DNA of 7,702 nt, taken from NCBI GenBank assembly GCA_024405335.1, contig JAKSOX010000090.1:1-7702 (forward strand), read 5' to 3'. Made by a program: the position numbers and the translations under genes. Below are positions 1-6,788 of the stretch, one piece after another (positions within the stretch are counted from its first letter, which is position 1; each line of letters opens with the position of its first letter). The DNA is from Kiritimatiellia bacterium (lineage in GTDB: Bacteria; Verrucomicrobiota; Kiritimatiellia; RFP12; UBA1067). The notes under the pieces were generated by a model, which searched no databases, was not told the DNA's origin, and worked only from the letters and a program-made list of their open reading frames with translations.

Positions 1-1
1 G

Positions 2-3000
2 AACGTGTTCGACCGCGCCTTCGCGGCGTCCAACCAGGTGGACATGGTGAAGGTCGCCTATGACATGGGCCGCTACTTCCACAATTGGCGATCCGGCGGC
101 GCGAACGCGCTGGCGGCGCGGTTGTCGGACTGCAAGAAGTTCGGCCGCTGGCAGCCGCTCTACCTCGTCGTGACCGGCCTTACGCCCGGCTACGGCGAAG
201 GATGGATCCAGACCACCTGCGCGAAGTACCGCGCGGAGGCGGCCACGAAACTCCCCGGCATCTATCCCGTGGGCGAGAAGGATCCGGCGTATCCGCTGTA
301 CGTCGCGGCCGACGAATACAACCGCAACAACCTCGAGCGGGCGCACGAACTGCTGATGGCGAAGCAAAACCTCGCCACCTTCGAGCGCGAGGCGCCGAAC
401 CTGCCGCCCGACTTCGTGGGCTGGGGCATCGAGCAGCTCCGCCTCGAGCGCGGCACGGACGACGAACTGCTCATCAAGGCGCGCAACATCGCCACGACGT
501 TGCTGTTGAACGAAGCGAAGATTCCGGCGACGCTGGCGGCGGCGGCGATTCTCTGCCGCGCCGAATCCTACCGCGACCAGCAGAACTTCGAGGCGGCGAA
601 GCTCGAATACCAGTCCATCCGCAACTCGCAGAGCTATTCCGCCACGCCTTCCGGCCGCAAGGCGATGTTCCGCTCCGTGGATCTCATGATCGACACGGGC
701 AACATCTCCGGCGCGGAGCAGACGATCGAATACTGGCTCAGCCAGCCCGAGCCGGAAATCCAGGCGCAGGCGCACTACTTCCTCGCGCGCATCGCGTTCG
801 ACCGCAAGGACTTCCCCGAGACGATCAAGCAGATCCGCAAGGTGTTCGAGATCGACTTCACGCACACGGAGGCGCGCTTCCTCCACGGCCAGTGGAAGCT
901 GGCGACGAACTCCGAAGTCGACGAAACGGACGTGCTGATCGGCGACCTCGCCGACCGCACGGTGATCCGCCCGGGCCAGCAGCTCACCGTCACGGTGCAG
1001 GACCGCAACCTTTCCGTCGCGGGCGGCGGCGCTTCGATTCCGGTGATCATCACCACCTCGCCGGGCATGGACCGCGAGCGCATCCTCCTTTATCCGTCGG
1101 CGCGCGACCCCAACCTCTTCAAGGGCACGATCGACGTGAAGCTCGGCGAAGCCGTGGTTTCCAACCTGATGCTCGAAGTGCGCGGCAACGACGTGGCGAG
1201 CTACGTGATCGAGCCGGAATTCCTCAAGCTCCGCGGCCTGCCGCAGAACACGCCGAAAGTGCTGCGCGTCGTGGACGACGGCAAGCTCGCGATCGGCACT
1301 GGCGCGCCGCGCGTGGAGGAAAAGCAGGTCAAGAAGGACGTCGAAAACCAGCTCGACGGCGGCGAATCGAAGGCGCTTTCGTCCACGCTGCGTCCCGGCA
1401 ACCCGCTGTACGTGGTGGTGAGCGACAAGGACCGTTCGCGCGGCGAGGGCAGCTTCGTGAACGTGGAGGTGAAGACGAGCTCGGGCGACCGCCTGCCGTC
1501 CCTGCGGCTTGACGAAGTGGAGCCGTTCACGGGCGTGTTCCGCGGCAAGGTGGACACCTCGCTGCCGCCGCCGCGCGCGTTCGCGTCCGACACGGCCGCC
1601 GGCTTCAATCCCGGCGACGTGATCAACGACACGAAGTCCGGCCACTGGAAGAGCTTGATGGACTCGCAGCCCGGCAAGTGGATCGCGGTGGACACGATGG
1701 CGTCCCACCTCGTTTCCAACGCGGTGATCAAGATGGCGGCGCCGGAGGAAATCCGTTCGATCAAGCTGGTGGGCCGTCTCGGCGACGAGACGATGCTGCT
1801 CGGCCAGCTGCCCAAGCAGGAAGCCGGCCGCCGCGCGGGCTTCCGCCGCTTCGACACGCGCGTGAACAAGGCCGTCCATTCGGTGCGCGAAATCTCCGGC
1901 CTCTTCGAAGGTTCCAAGGCCGGCCGCGGCATGATCCTCACGAACATCGCGTTCCGCGCCGACTTCGCGCGCGACCGCCGGCCGATCGTCGCCTACTTCC
2001 GCGGCGCGTTCCTGCAGCCCGTGGGGCACGACTTCCTCCGCCTGCGGCTCAATCCGGAAAAGATGCAGGGCGACACCTTCCGCGGCCTTTGGGTGCAGGT
2101 GAACGTGGACGGCAAGTCGATTTTCCAGGGCCAGGGTCCGACCGTGGCGGACAAGATCATCGCCTCGAAGGTCACGCCCGACGTGCACCTGCTCGAGATT
2201 TACGTGACCTCGACCTCCGGCGCGGACGGCTTCGACGTGCTTTGGGAGCCCTACTCCGAAGAGGCGCGCCCGGTGCCGATGGACTGGTTCGACGCCGAGA
2301 AGCATCCGATGATCACGGAGTTCCTCGAGGACAAGGCCGAAATCGTCCGCACGAAGGAGGGCTACGAGGCGAAGTTCAAGAAGCCCATCCGCCTGCGCAC
2401 GCTGCGTTGGGAATTCGCCGACCGCACGGGTCCGGGCGTGGAGGTGTTCAAGCTCCAGATCACGGACAACGAAGGCAAGGTGGTGATCCCGACGGGATCC
2501 GACTTCTCCGACGCGCAGCAGAACGACACGCTTGAAGTCGCGCCCGGCGACAACATCAGCGTGAGCTACGTGGACGAGCGCACGAGCTCCGGGCAGAAGC
2601 GCATTCTGACGCGCGGGCTCAACTCCTCCTTCAACAACGCGAAGGTGGGCTTCTACTTCGAATCGGTGAAGGACACCGGCCGCGGCAACGTGAGTTCGCT
2701 CTACAGCGCGTACCGCTTCATGCCCGGCGACAGTCTGCTTGTGGTGGTGGACGATCCCGACTGCGACATCTCCGAAGAGGCGGACAAGGTGCCGATCACG
2801 ATCACCTCGCGTTCCGGCACCAAGAAGCGCCTGATGCTGCTCGAGCAGACGAAGGGCTTCGCCAACATGGGCGTCGCCGGCGACACGGAAGGCGTCCACA
2901 CCGGCCGCTTCATGGGTCTTGTCCGCACGGCGCTCGAGACGGACGAACACGCCCATCCGAAGGCGCTCAAGCTGAAGAAGGACGACCTTCTCGAAGTTTC

Positions 3001-5020
3001 CTACGACGACCGCGAAAACACCGATCCCGGCGTGCCGTTCCTGCGCGTCTCCACGGTGCAGAGCTGCCGTCCCACCAAGCCGAAACTCACGCTCTTCGAC
3101 TGCACGAAGGAGAAGGTCGAAGACCATTCGTCCGACGCGATGGCGCGTCTGGCGCTCATCCGCCGCCGTCCCGGCAACGAGCAGGTGAAGGTGCTCTACC
3201 GCGACAACGTCACGGCCGCGCCGATGGATCGCGAGACGGTGGAGGGCGACGACGAGATTCCCGTGAACGTGTCCTGCCCCGTGATCATGCGCGTGAACGA
3301 TCCGTGCCGCGCCCGCCACGAGGCGTCCGCGATCAAGGTCGAACTCGTGGCCGGCAGCGAACTCGCGTCCGCCGAGGCCGACGGGCGCGATCCGGAAGGC
3401 GTCGTCGTGACGCTCGGCGTCGGCGCGTCGTTCGGCGGCGTGAAGCTCACCCGCGGCGGCGAATCGGGCGAAGAGGCCAAGGCGGCCGGCAGCTTCAACG
3501 GCACGCTCAACCTGTGCCTCGGCCAGCTCGATCCGAACCTCGAGATCCGCGAGGAATCGCGTCCGCTCAGCGTCACCGGCTCCGACACCATCCGCATGCG
3601 CGTGCTGGACGAAGAGGGCAAGCCCGTGATCGAGAAGACGCTCAAGCTCGTGTCCGACGCTTCGATGGGCCTGATGGACTCCACCTGGAACGCCGAGCGC
3701 AACGCCGCGCACGTGGGCGAGCGCTTCTTCCTGCGCGTCGAAGACGCCGACCGCGACCTCACCGACCAGCCCGACCAGATCGTGGCGGAGGTGAAGGCGT
3801 TGCGTTCGAACGCCAAGCGCAAACTCATCCTGTCCGAAACGATGCCGCACTCCGGCGTGTTCACGGGCATGGTGCGTCCCGTGATCCTCGGGCCCGGCGA
3901 AGTGGTGCCGGACATCGTGACCGGCGGCGTGGTGCGCGCCGGCGAGGCGGCGAGCGTCACGAACGAAGACCGCTTCGCGGTGAAGTACGGCGACAACATC
4001 CAGTTCACCTACGTGGACGAGAACACGCTTCCCGGCACGCCGAGCCCGCTCACGCTCTGCGCCACGGGCATCGTCCACCGCGGCGCGGACGGCTCGGTGC
4101 GCATGTTCTCCAAGCGTTTCCGCGACGCTGACGCGGGCGTGCTGGTGCAGTTCCGCCTGGCGGAATGCCTCTTCGAGCAGGCCAAGGAGTTCCGCCGCCT
4201 CAAGCAGAAGGAGCGTTCGGCCGAGGTGATCGCCGAAGGCAAGTTCATCCTCGAGGAGGCGTTGCGCAACTATCCCAACAGTTCGCACGTGATGCAGGGC
4301 GAATTCCTGCTCGCGAACCTCTACCAGGAACTCGCGAACGAGCAGAAGGAGCTCAAGAACGTGGAAGGGGCCCGTCCGCTCTACACGGAAGCCCTCGCGC
4401 GCTTCTCGACGATGCTGTCGATCTGGCCGGACGGCGAGTACGCGGCCCGCGCCCAGTACCACAAGGCCTTCTGCCTCGAGATGCTCGGCGACTATCCGCG
4501 CAGCTCGGAAGAGTACGTGAAGATGACGTACCTCTATCCGGACTCCGACCTCGTGGGCGACGCGACGATCCGGCTGGCGAACTACTACTACAAGCAGGAG
4601 AAGCGCTACGACGTGGCGGCGCGCATCTACGAGAACTTCCAGCGCCGCTTCCCGCAGCACAACAAGGCGGCGCGCGCGCTGTTCATGTCCGGCGCGTGTT
4701 TCGTGAAGCAGGGCGAATACGCCGCCGAGCAGGCGAAGAAGAAGAAGGGCCGCACGCCGCCGGACGTGACGGGCTTCTACAAGCGCGCCGTGAAGGCGTT
4801 CAACAAAATGGCCGAGGAATACCGCGAGACGACGACGCCCGACCAGCGCGGCCAGGCGCTGTACTGGGCCGGCGACGCGTCGCTGCGCGCGGGCGACTAT
4901 CCGGCTTCCTACCTGTACCTCAAGCGCACGGTGCTCGAGTACCCGGAAACGGAATGGGCCCGCCGCGCCCGTGGCCTGCTGCTGCAGGAAGCGCGCACCT
5001 TCAAGGATCTGGAGGATTAA
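2..5020 (+). CDS. Giant TPR / beta-repeat / TPR envelope protein, 5'-truncated
   Basis: I do not recognise a named gene. The open frame enters from the left edge with no stop before it, so the N-terminus is missing; the GTG at position 5 has no visible ribosome site and is probably internal. Residues are numbered from that GTG codon (1671 to the stop). Residues 1-170 are helical and poorly conserved; about 175-300 form degenerate TPRs. Beta repeats start near 321, 462, 795, 905, 1089 and 1235, and a PA14-like segment lies near 640-762. Residues 1375-1665 are clear TPRs with the pattern 'YP-[DE]-[ST]' ending helix pairs, as in YbgF/BamD-type periplasmic TPR proteins. There are no evident transmembrane segments or catalytic motifs. 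The likely role is an exported scaffold or binding protein in the periplasm or on the surface; this is inference from architecture. The stop lies 6 bases before the next start, implying co-transcription. Existence of the CDS is very sure; function is not. Confidence -1.
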   Translation, partial: NVFDRAFAASNQVDMVKVAYDMGRYFHNWRSGGANALAARLSDCKKFGRWQPLYLVVTGLTPGYGEGWIQTTCAKYRAEAATKLPGIYPVGEKDPAYPLYVAADEYNRNNLERAHELLMAKQNLATFEREAPNLPPDFVGWGIEQLRLERGTDDELLIKARNIATTLLLNEAKIPATLAAAAILCRAESYRDQQNFEAAKLEYQSIRNSQSYSATPSGRKAMFRSVDLMIDTGNISGAEQTIEYWLSQPEPEIQAQAHYFLARIAFDRKDFPETIKQIRKVFEIDFTHTEARFLHGQWKLATNSEVDETDVLIGDLADRTVIRPGQQLTVTVQDRNLSVAGGGASIPVIITTSPGMDRERILLYPSARDPNLFKGTIDVKLGEAVVSNLMLEVRGNDVASYVIEPEFLKLRGLPQNTPKVLRVVDDGKLAIGTGAPRVEEKQVKKDVENQLDGGESKALSSTLRPGNPLYVVVSDKDRSRGEGSFVNVEVKTSSGDRLPSLRLDEVEPFTGVFRGKVDTSLPPPRAFASDTAAGFNPGDVINDTKSGHWKSLMDSQPGKWIAVDTMASHLVSNAVIKMAAPEEIRSIKLVGRLGDETMLLGQLPKQEAGRRAGFRRFDTRVNKAVHSVREISGLFEGSKAGRGMILTNIAFRADFARDRRPIVAYFRGAFLQPVGHDFLRLRLNPEKMQGDTFRGLWVQVNVDGKSIFQGQGPTVADKIIASKVTPDVHLLEIYVTSTSGADGFDVLWEPYSEEARPVPMDWFDAEKHPMITEFLEDKAEIVRTKEGYEAKFKKPIRLRTLRWEFADRTGPGVEVFKLQITDNEGKVVIPTGSDFSDAQQNDTLEVAPGDNISVSYVDERTSSGQKRILTRGLNSSFNNAKVGFYFESVKDTGRGNVSSLYSAYRFMPGDSLLVVVDDPDCDISEEADKVPITITSRSGTKKRLMLLEQTKGFANMGVAGDTEGVHTGRFMGLVRTALETDEHAHPKALKLKKDDLLEVSYDDRENTDPGVPFLRVSTVQSCRPTKPKLTLFDCTKEKVEDHSSDAMARLALIRRRPGNEQVKVLYRDNVTAAPMDRETVEGDDEIPVNVSCPVIMRVNDPCRARHEASAIKVELVAGSELASAEADGRDPEGVVVTLGVGASFGGVKLTRGGESGEEAKAAGSFNGTLNLCLGQLDPNLEIREESRPLSVTGSDTIRMRVLDEEGKPVIEKTLKLVSDASMGLMDSTWNAERNAAHVGERFFLRVEDADRDLTDQPDQIVAEVKALRSNAKRKLILSETMPHSGVFTGMVRPVILGPGEVVPDIVTGGVVRAGEAASVTNEDRFAVKYGDNIQFTYVDENTLPGTPSPLTLCATGIVHRGADGSVRMFSKRFRDADAGVLVQFRLAECLFEQAKEFRRLKQKERSAEVIAEGKFILEEALRNYPNSSHVMQGEFLLANLYQELANEQKELKNVEGARPLYTEALARFSTMLSIWPDGEYAARAQYHKAFCLEMLGDYPRSSEEYVKMTYLYPDSDLVGDATIRLANYYYKQEKRYDVAARIYENFQRRFPQHNKAARALFMSGACFVKQGEYAAEQAKKKKGRTPPDVTGFYKRAVKAFNKMAEEYRETTTPDQRGQALYWAGDASLRAGDYPASYLYLKRTVLEYPETEWARRARGLLLQEARTFKDLED
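527..904 (+). other. N-terminal degenerate TPR block of the giant protein
   Basis: Residues about 175-300. Helix pairs with TPR-like spacing of small and aromatic residues are visible, for example 'AILCRAESYRDQQNFEAAK' at 181-199 and 'AQAHYFLARIAFDRKDF' at 254-270, the latter followed by a partner helix. The alternation of A/Y/L/A with a following 'F-x-x-A/T' helix is typical of TPRs. Upstream helices (about 95-170) may be further diverged units. TPRs are protein-protein interaction scaffolds, so partner binding is the likely role. Confidence -1.
965..1216 (+). repeat. Beta-sandwich repeat 1 of the giant protein
   Basis: Residues 321-404. The core runs from 'RPGQQLTVTVQDRNLS' (322-337): Gly324 is followed nine residues later by Asp333, then x-Asn. 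A second strand pair follows ('IPVIITTSP', 345-353), then a weak version of the closing strand near 394-403 ('GNDVASYVIE'). It resembles the general class of Ig-like repeats in large bacterial surface proteins, but I cannot assign a named family. The acidic loop is weakened here (D-x-N instead of D-x-D). Confidence -1.
1388..1699 (+). repeat. Beta-sandwich repeat 2 of the giant protein
   Basis: Residues 462-565. It starts 'LRPGNPLYVVVSDKDRS' with Gly465 and Asp474 nine apart and an acidic D-K-D loop. Next come a 'V-x-V-x-T-x-S-G-D' strand (486-494) and 'LDEVEPFTGVFRGKV' (502-516), the typical 'L-x-E-x-x-x-x-T-G-x-F-x-G' signature of such repeats. The closing Tyr-x-Asp strand is not found; a Gly/Asp/Ser-rich stretch leads instead towards the PA14-like region, so this copy may be interrupted. 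Confidence -1.
1922..2290 (+). other. PA14-like domain candidate inside the beta-repeat region
   Basis: Residues about 640-762. Features recalling PA14 beta-barrels are a 'Y-F-R-G-x-[FL]' strand (664-670), an 'F-L-R-L-R-L' strand (677-682), 'LWVQVNVDGKSIFQGQG' (695-711) matching the 'lw-x-DG-k' motif, a 'HLLEIYV' strand (728-734) and a closing 'GFDVLWEP...PVPMDWF'. PA14 domains bind carbohydrate or act as surface modules. The usual paired Asp-Asp calcium/sugar loop is not obvious, so ligand binding is uncertain. The assignment is from memory of the family pattern only. Confidence -1.
2387..2608 (+). repeat. Beta repeat 3 of the giant protein, shortened copy
   Basis: Residues 795-868. The first strand 'LRTLRWEFADRTG' (797-809) lacks the Gly nine residues before the Asp and the D-x-D loop. 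The closing strand is excellent: 'GDNISVSYVDERT' at 848-860, almost the same as the closing strand of repeat 6. The middle part carrying the 'T-G-x-F-x-G' signature is missing, so I read this as a shortened or fused unit directly after the PA14-like segment. Confidence -1.
2717..3058 (+). repeat. Beta-sandwich repeat 4 of the giant protein
   Basis: Residues 905-1018, a complete unit. It has Gly908 and Asp917 nine apart, the most acidic loop in the protein ('VVDDPDCD', 914-921), a 'VPITITSRSGTKKRLMLLEQ' strand pair (929-948), a 'GVHTGRFMGLV' signature (963-973) and a closing strand 'DDLLEVSYDDREN' (993-1005). Such loops can hold calcium in related surface repeats; here that is inference. Cys920 sits inside the loop. 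Confidence -1.
3269..3652 (+). repeat. Beta repeat 5 of the giant protein, divergent copy
   Basis: Residues 1089-1216. The first strand 'CPVIMRVNDPCRA' (1091-1103) keeps the hydrophobic pattern and Asp1099, but the Gly nine residues before is Ser1090 and the second acid of D-x-D is Cys1101. The middle is expanded with Gly/Ala/Glu-rich sequence (1116-1160) before 'GSFNGTLNL' (1162-1170). The closing strand 'GSDTIRMRVLDEEG' (1192-1205) has Val in place of Tyr. Cys1091, Cys1101 and Cys1171 could form disulfides in the periplasm. Confidence -1.
3707..4072 (+). repeat. Beta-sandwich repeat 6 of the giant protein
   Basis: Residues 1235-1356, the best-formed copy: 'VGERFFLRVEDADRDL' (1237-1252) with Gly1238 and Asp1247 nine apart, 'KRKLILSETMPHSGVFTGMV' (1271-1290) as the strand and signature, and the closing strand 'GDNIQFTYVDENT' (1329-1341). 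An insertion of about 30 residues rich in Gly and Val separates signature and closing strand. It is followed directly by the C-terminal TPR block. Confidence -1.
4127..4999 (+). other. C-terminal canonical TPR block of the giant protein
   Basis: Residues about 1375-1665. Several helix pairs show TPR spacing: 'QFRLAECLFEQAKEF' (1382-1396), 'GEFLLANLYQELA' (1432-1444), 'ARAQYHKAFCLEMLGDYPRS' (1481-1500) then 'YVKMTYLYPDSD', 'ATIRLANYYYKQEKRYDVAA' (1520-1539) then 'FQRRFPQHN', and 'GQALYWAGDASLRAGDYPAS' (1616-1635) then 'VLEYPETE'. The W/Y-G/A-Y-A-P consensus of TPR is well kept here, unlike in the N-terminal block. The 'YP-[DE]-[ST]' ends resemble YbgF/CpoB and BamD TPRs. A short Lys run (1578-1581) lies in a loop before one helix pair. 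Confidence -1.
5011..5015 (+). promoter_or_regulatory. Ribosome binding site of the 554-residue gene, inside the upstream gene
   Basis: GGAGG lies in the last codons of the giant gene, 11 bases before the ATG at 5027. The upstream stop falls between this site and the start, the layout expected for translational coupling. The spacing is slightly long but usable. Confidence -1.
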
Positions 5021-5026
5021 CGGGCG

Positions 5027-5098
5027 ATGGCTAAGAACTCCTTTTTGAAGACGGCTCTGGCCGGCCTCGCCGCGATCGCCGCGGCGGGCGCCTGGGCG
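5027..5098 (+). other. Sec signal peptide of the 554-residue protein
   Basis: Residues 1-24, with basic residues at 3 and 8, a hydrophobic Ala/Leu/Ile core and an A-W-A cleavage motif before Arg25. No Cys stands at the +1 position, so it is not a lipoprotein signal. Confidence -1.
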
Positions 5099-6691
5099 CG
5101 CAGCGAGTGGACCTGGGGCGTTCCCTCCAGCGTCTACAAGGACCTCGACTTCAATCTTCGCGCCGGCGTCGACCGCGCGGTGAAGATCTTCAAAATCGCC
5201 GAGGACGCCGAGCGCTCCGGCAAGCCGGTGCGCGACCTGGTGCCGCTCTACCGCGGCGCGGCGGCGGAATGGCGCAAGGTCCAGATCATGAGCGAGAGCG
5301 AGGAGTTTTCCGAACCCCTGCTCGCCGCCGTGGTGTTCATGCAGGGCTATTCCTACGACCGCGCCCGCGACCGCAACGAGGCGATCAAGACGTACAACGA
5401 GGTGCTCGACCTCTATCCGGACGAAATCGAATCGGCCGTGGCCGCCAAGTGGCACATCGCCCGCGTCAAGCTCGGCATGGGCGACACGCGCGCCGGAAAC
5501 GCGATCATCGACGAAATGGTGGAAGACGAGCGGCCTCTCGCCATGAAGCACCCGCTGATGGCCGAAGCGTACATGAACAAGGCCGGCCGCCTGTTCAACG
5601 CCTGCGAAGAGGACGAGGCCGGCGACTACTGGAACAAGGTGATCAAGACGCGCGAGTTCCACAAAAACGCCTGGCAGGAGGTGCAGTCGGCGAAGAACAT
5701 GTTCCGCTTCCTCTGCTTCGTGAGCGGCGACTTCCAGCGGCTCGAGGAAATGCTGTTCGACGGCATCGACGAAAAGGCGACGTCCAAGATGGCGAACGCG
5801 ATCATCGGGCAGTTCAACTGGGCGATGGGCGAATACGGCAACCGCGGGTCCGGCACGTGGTCGTACTTCATGCGCAAGGAAAAGGGCAAGGAGAAGGCGG
5901 CGGCGGAGAAGATGAAGAAGTTCTTCTCGTCGTATCTTTCCTGGGGCCAGAGCAAGGGCCCGATCTTCCTGGCCTGCAACCGCAAGTTCGACTTCGACAT
6001 GATGCTGTTCAAGGCGTGGTACATGATCGAAACGAAGGAGCAGATCAAGGCCCGCTTCGACAAGCTCATCGCCGAGGTCCAGAAGGATTCGGACAAAAAG
6101 CGCGTGCTCGCGCGCCTCAAAGTCATCGCCGAAGCGCTCATGAACCTGGGCGACTTCGCCACGGCGCGCATCGTCGCCACCATGATTCCGGACCAGAAGG
6201 AGCGTCTGCTCTACTGCTACGGCATCGAATCGCGCCAGCGCCGCTGGAAGGAGATGCTCGACCTGCTGGAACAGCTGCTCGCGCTCAAGGGGCTCACCGC
6301 GGACGAAGTGTCCGGCTTCAAGTGGCAGAAGGTCGACTGTCTGGAGAACCTGGGCAAGTTCGAGGACGAAATCAAGCTGCTCAACGACATCTCCGATCCG
6401 CCGCGCACGCTGTGGCGCCTGTCGCGGGTGTACCGTCGCATCGGCAGCAAGGGCAAGAGCTACGCCATGCTGAACGAAATCATGTTCTTCCCGAAGGACG
6501 CGCCGGCCAGCGTGCTCACGCAGGCGCGGTACCGCGAGGAGGACGGCGAAAAGGACACGGCCATCGCGCTCTACCGCCGTTTGCTTTCACAGCCGGAATG
6601 GAAACAGTGCGGCGAATCTTCGGCCGCCCACCAGGCCCTCGAACGTTTGGGCATCGCCACCGGCGGCGCCATGACCAACACTCTCAGGTAA
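5027..6691 (+). CDS. Secreted all-helical TPR-like protein
   Basis: The gene is not recognised by name. It encodes 554 residues. Residues 1-24 form a Sec signal peptide: Lys-containing start, Ala/Leu-rich core (9-21), and 'AWA' before Arg25 as the likely cleavage site; no lipobox Cys follows, so it should be soluble in the periplasm or outside the cell. The mature part is helical. TPR-like pairs are visible at 99-131 (ending 'LDLYPDE'), 136-165, 178-207, 370-390, 405-450 and 497-523, with diverged helices between. Residues 282-298 are rich in Lys and Glu and probably form an exposed helix. No catalytic motif is seen. It is flanked by two genes that share a beta repeat it lacks, so it may be a helical partner of both products (inference). 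The start is fixed by the signal peptide and the GGAGG upstream. CDS very sure, role unknown. Confidence -1.
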   Translation: MAKNSFLKTALAGLAAIAAAGAWARSEWTWGVPSSVYKDLDFNLRAGVDRAVKIFKIAEDAERSGKPVRDLVPLYRGAAAEWRKVQIMSESEEFSEPLLAAVVFMQGYSYDRARDRNEAIKTYNEVLDLYPDEIESAVAAKWHIARVKLGMGDTRAGNAIIDEMVEDERPLAMKHPLMAEAYMNKAGRLFNACEEDEAGDYWNKVIKTREFHKNAWQEVQSAKNMFRFLCFVSGDFQRLEEMLFDGIDEKATSKMANAIIGQFNWAMGEYGNRGSGTWSYFMRKEKGKEKAAAEKMKKFFSSYLSWGQSKGPIFLACNRKFDFDMMLFKAWYMIETKEQIKARFDKLIAEVQKDSDKKRVLARLKVIAEALMNLGDFATARIVATMIPDQKERLLYCYGIESRQRRWKEMLDLLEQLLALKGLTADEVSGFKWQKVDCLENLGKFEDEIKLLNDISDPPRTLWRLSRVYRRIGSKGKSYAMLNEIMFFPKDAPASVLTQARYREEDGEKDTAIALYRRLLSQPEWKQCGESSAAHQALERLGIATGGAMTNTLR

Positions 6692-6696
6692 AGGAG
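6691..6696 (+). promoter_or_regulatory. Ribosome binding site of the third gene
   Basis: AAGGAG overlaps the final base of the upstream TAA stop and ends 8 bases before the ATG at 6705. This is a near-perfect Shine-Dalgarno at ideal spacing and fixes the start of the third gene. Confidence -1.
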
Positions 6697-6704
6697 TACG
6701 TTTC

Positions 6705-6788
6705 ATGAAAACCATCAAACTGGCCGTTGCCGCGTTTGTTCTCGTCGCAGGGACGTCCGTCCTCGTGGCCGCCCCGGCTTCCGCCGCA
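6705..6788 (+). other. Sec signal peptide of the third gene
   Basis: Residues 1-28: 'MKTIK' basic start, a hydrophobic core rich in Ala and Val (6-23), and 'ASA' or 'SAA' before Gly29. There is no lipobox Cys. Confidence -1.

Noticed and set aside
5..7. GTG as the true start of the giant gene
   Set aside because: The reading frame is open to the left edge, no signal peptide follows although its neighbours have one, and the sequence before it is too short to show a ribosome site.
85..1512. A 475-residue + strand frame overlapping the giant gene, and similar shadows at 1678-2535, 3304-4131, 4165-5034 and 5107-6708
   Set aside because: The translations are Arg/Gly/Ala/Pro-rich, typical of frame-shifted reading of G+C-rich genes; the main frame carries coherent domains throughout.
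3196..4008. A 270-residue - strand frame, and one of 248 residues at 1201-1947
   Set aside because: Ser/Arg/Thr/Pro-rich composition, no ribosome site seen, and each lies antisense to well-conserved beta repeats.
4735..4747. Short GAA tract as a possible phase-variable microsatellite
   Set aside because: Only four units, in frame as a trinucleotide, and encoding a plausible Glu/Lys loop; length changes would not switch the frame.
5020..5027. A terminator or promoter between the first two genes, and likewise at 6691-6705
   Set aside because: Gaps of 6 and 13 bases are too small, and no hairpin followed by a T run is present; co-transcription is the simpler reading.
5027..5098. Lipoprotein signal in the 554-residue protein (and in the third protein)
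   Set aside because: No Cys occurs near either predicted cleavage site.
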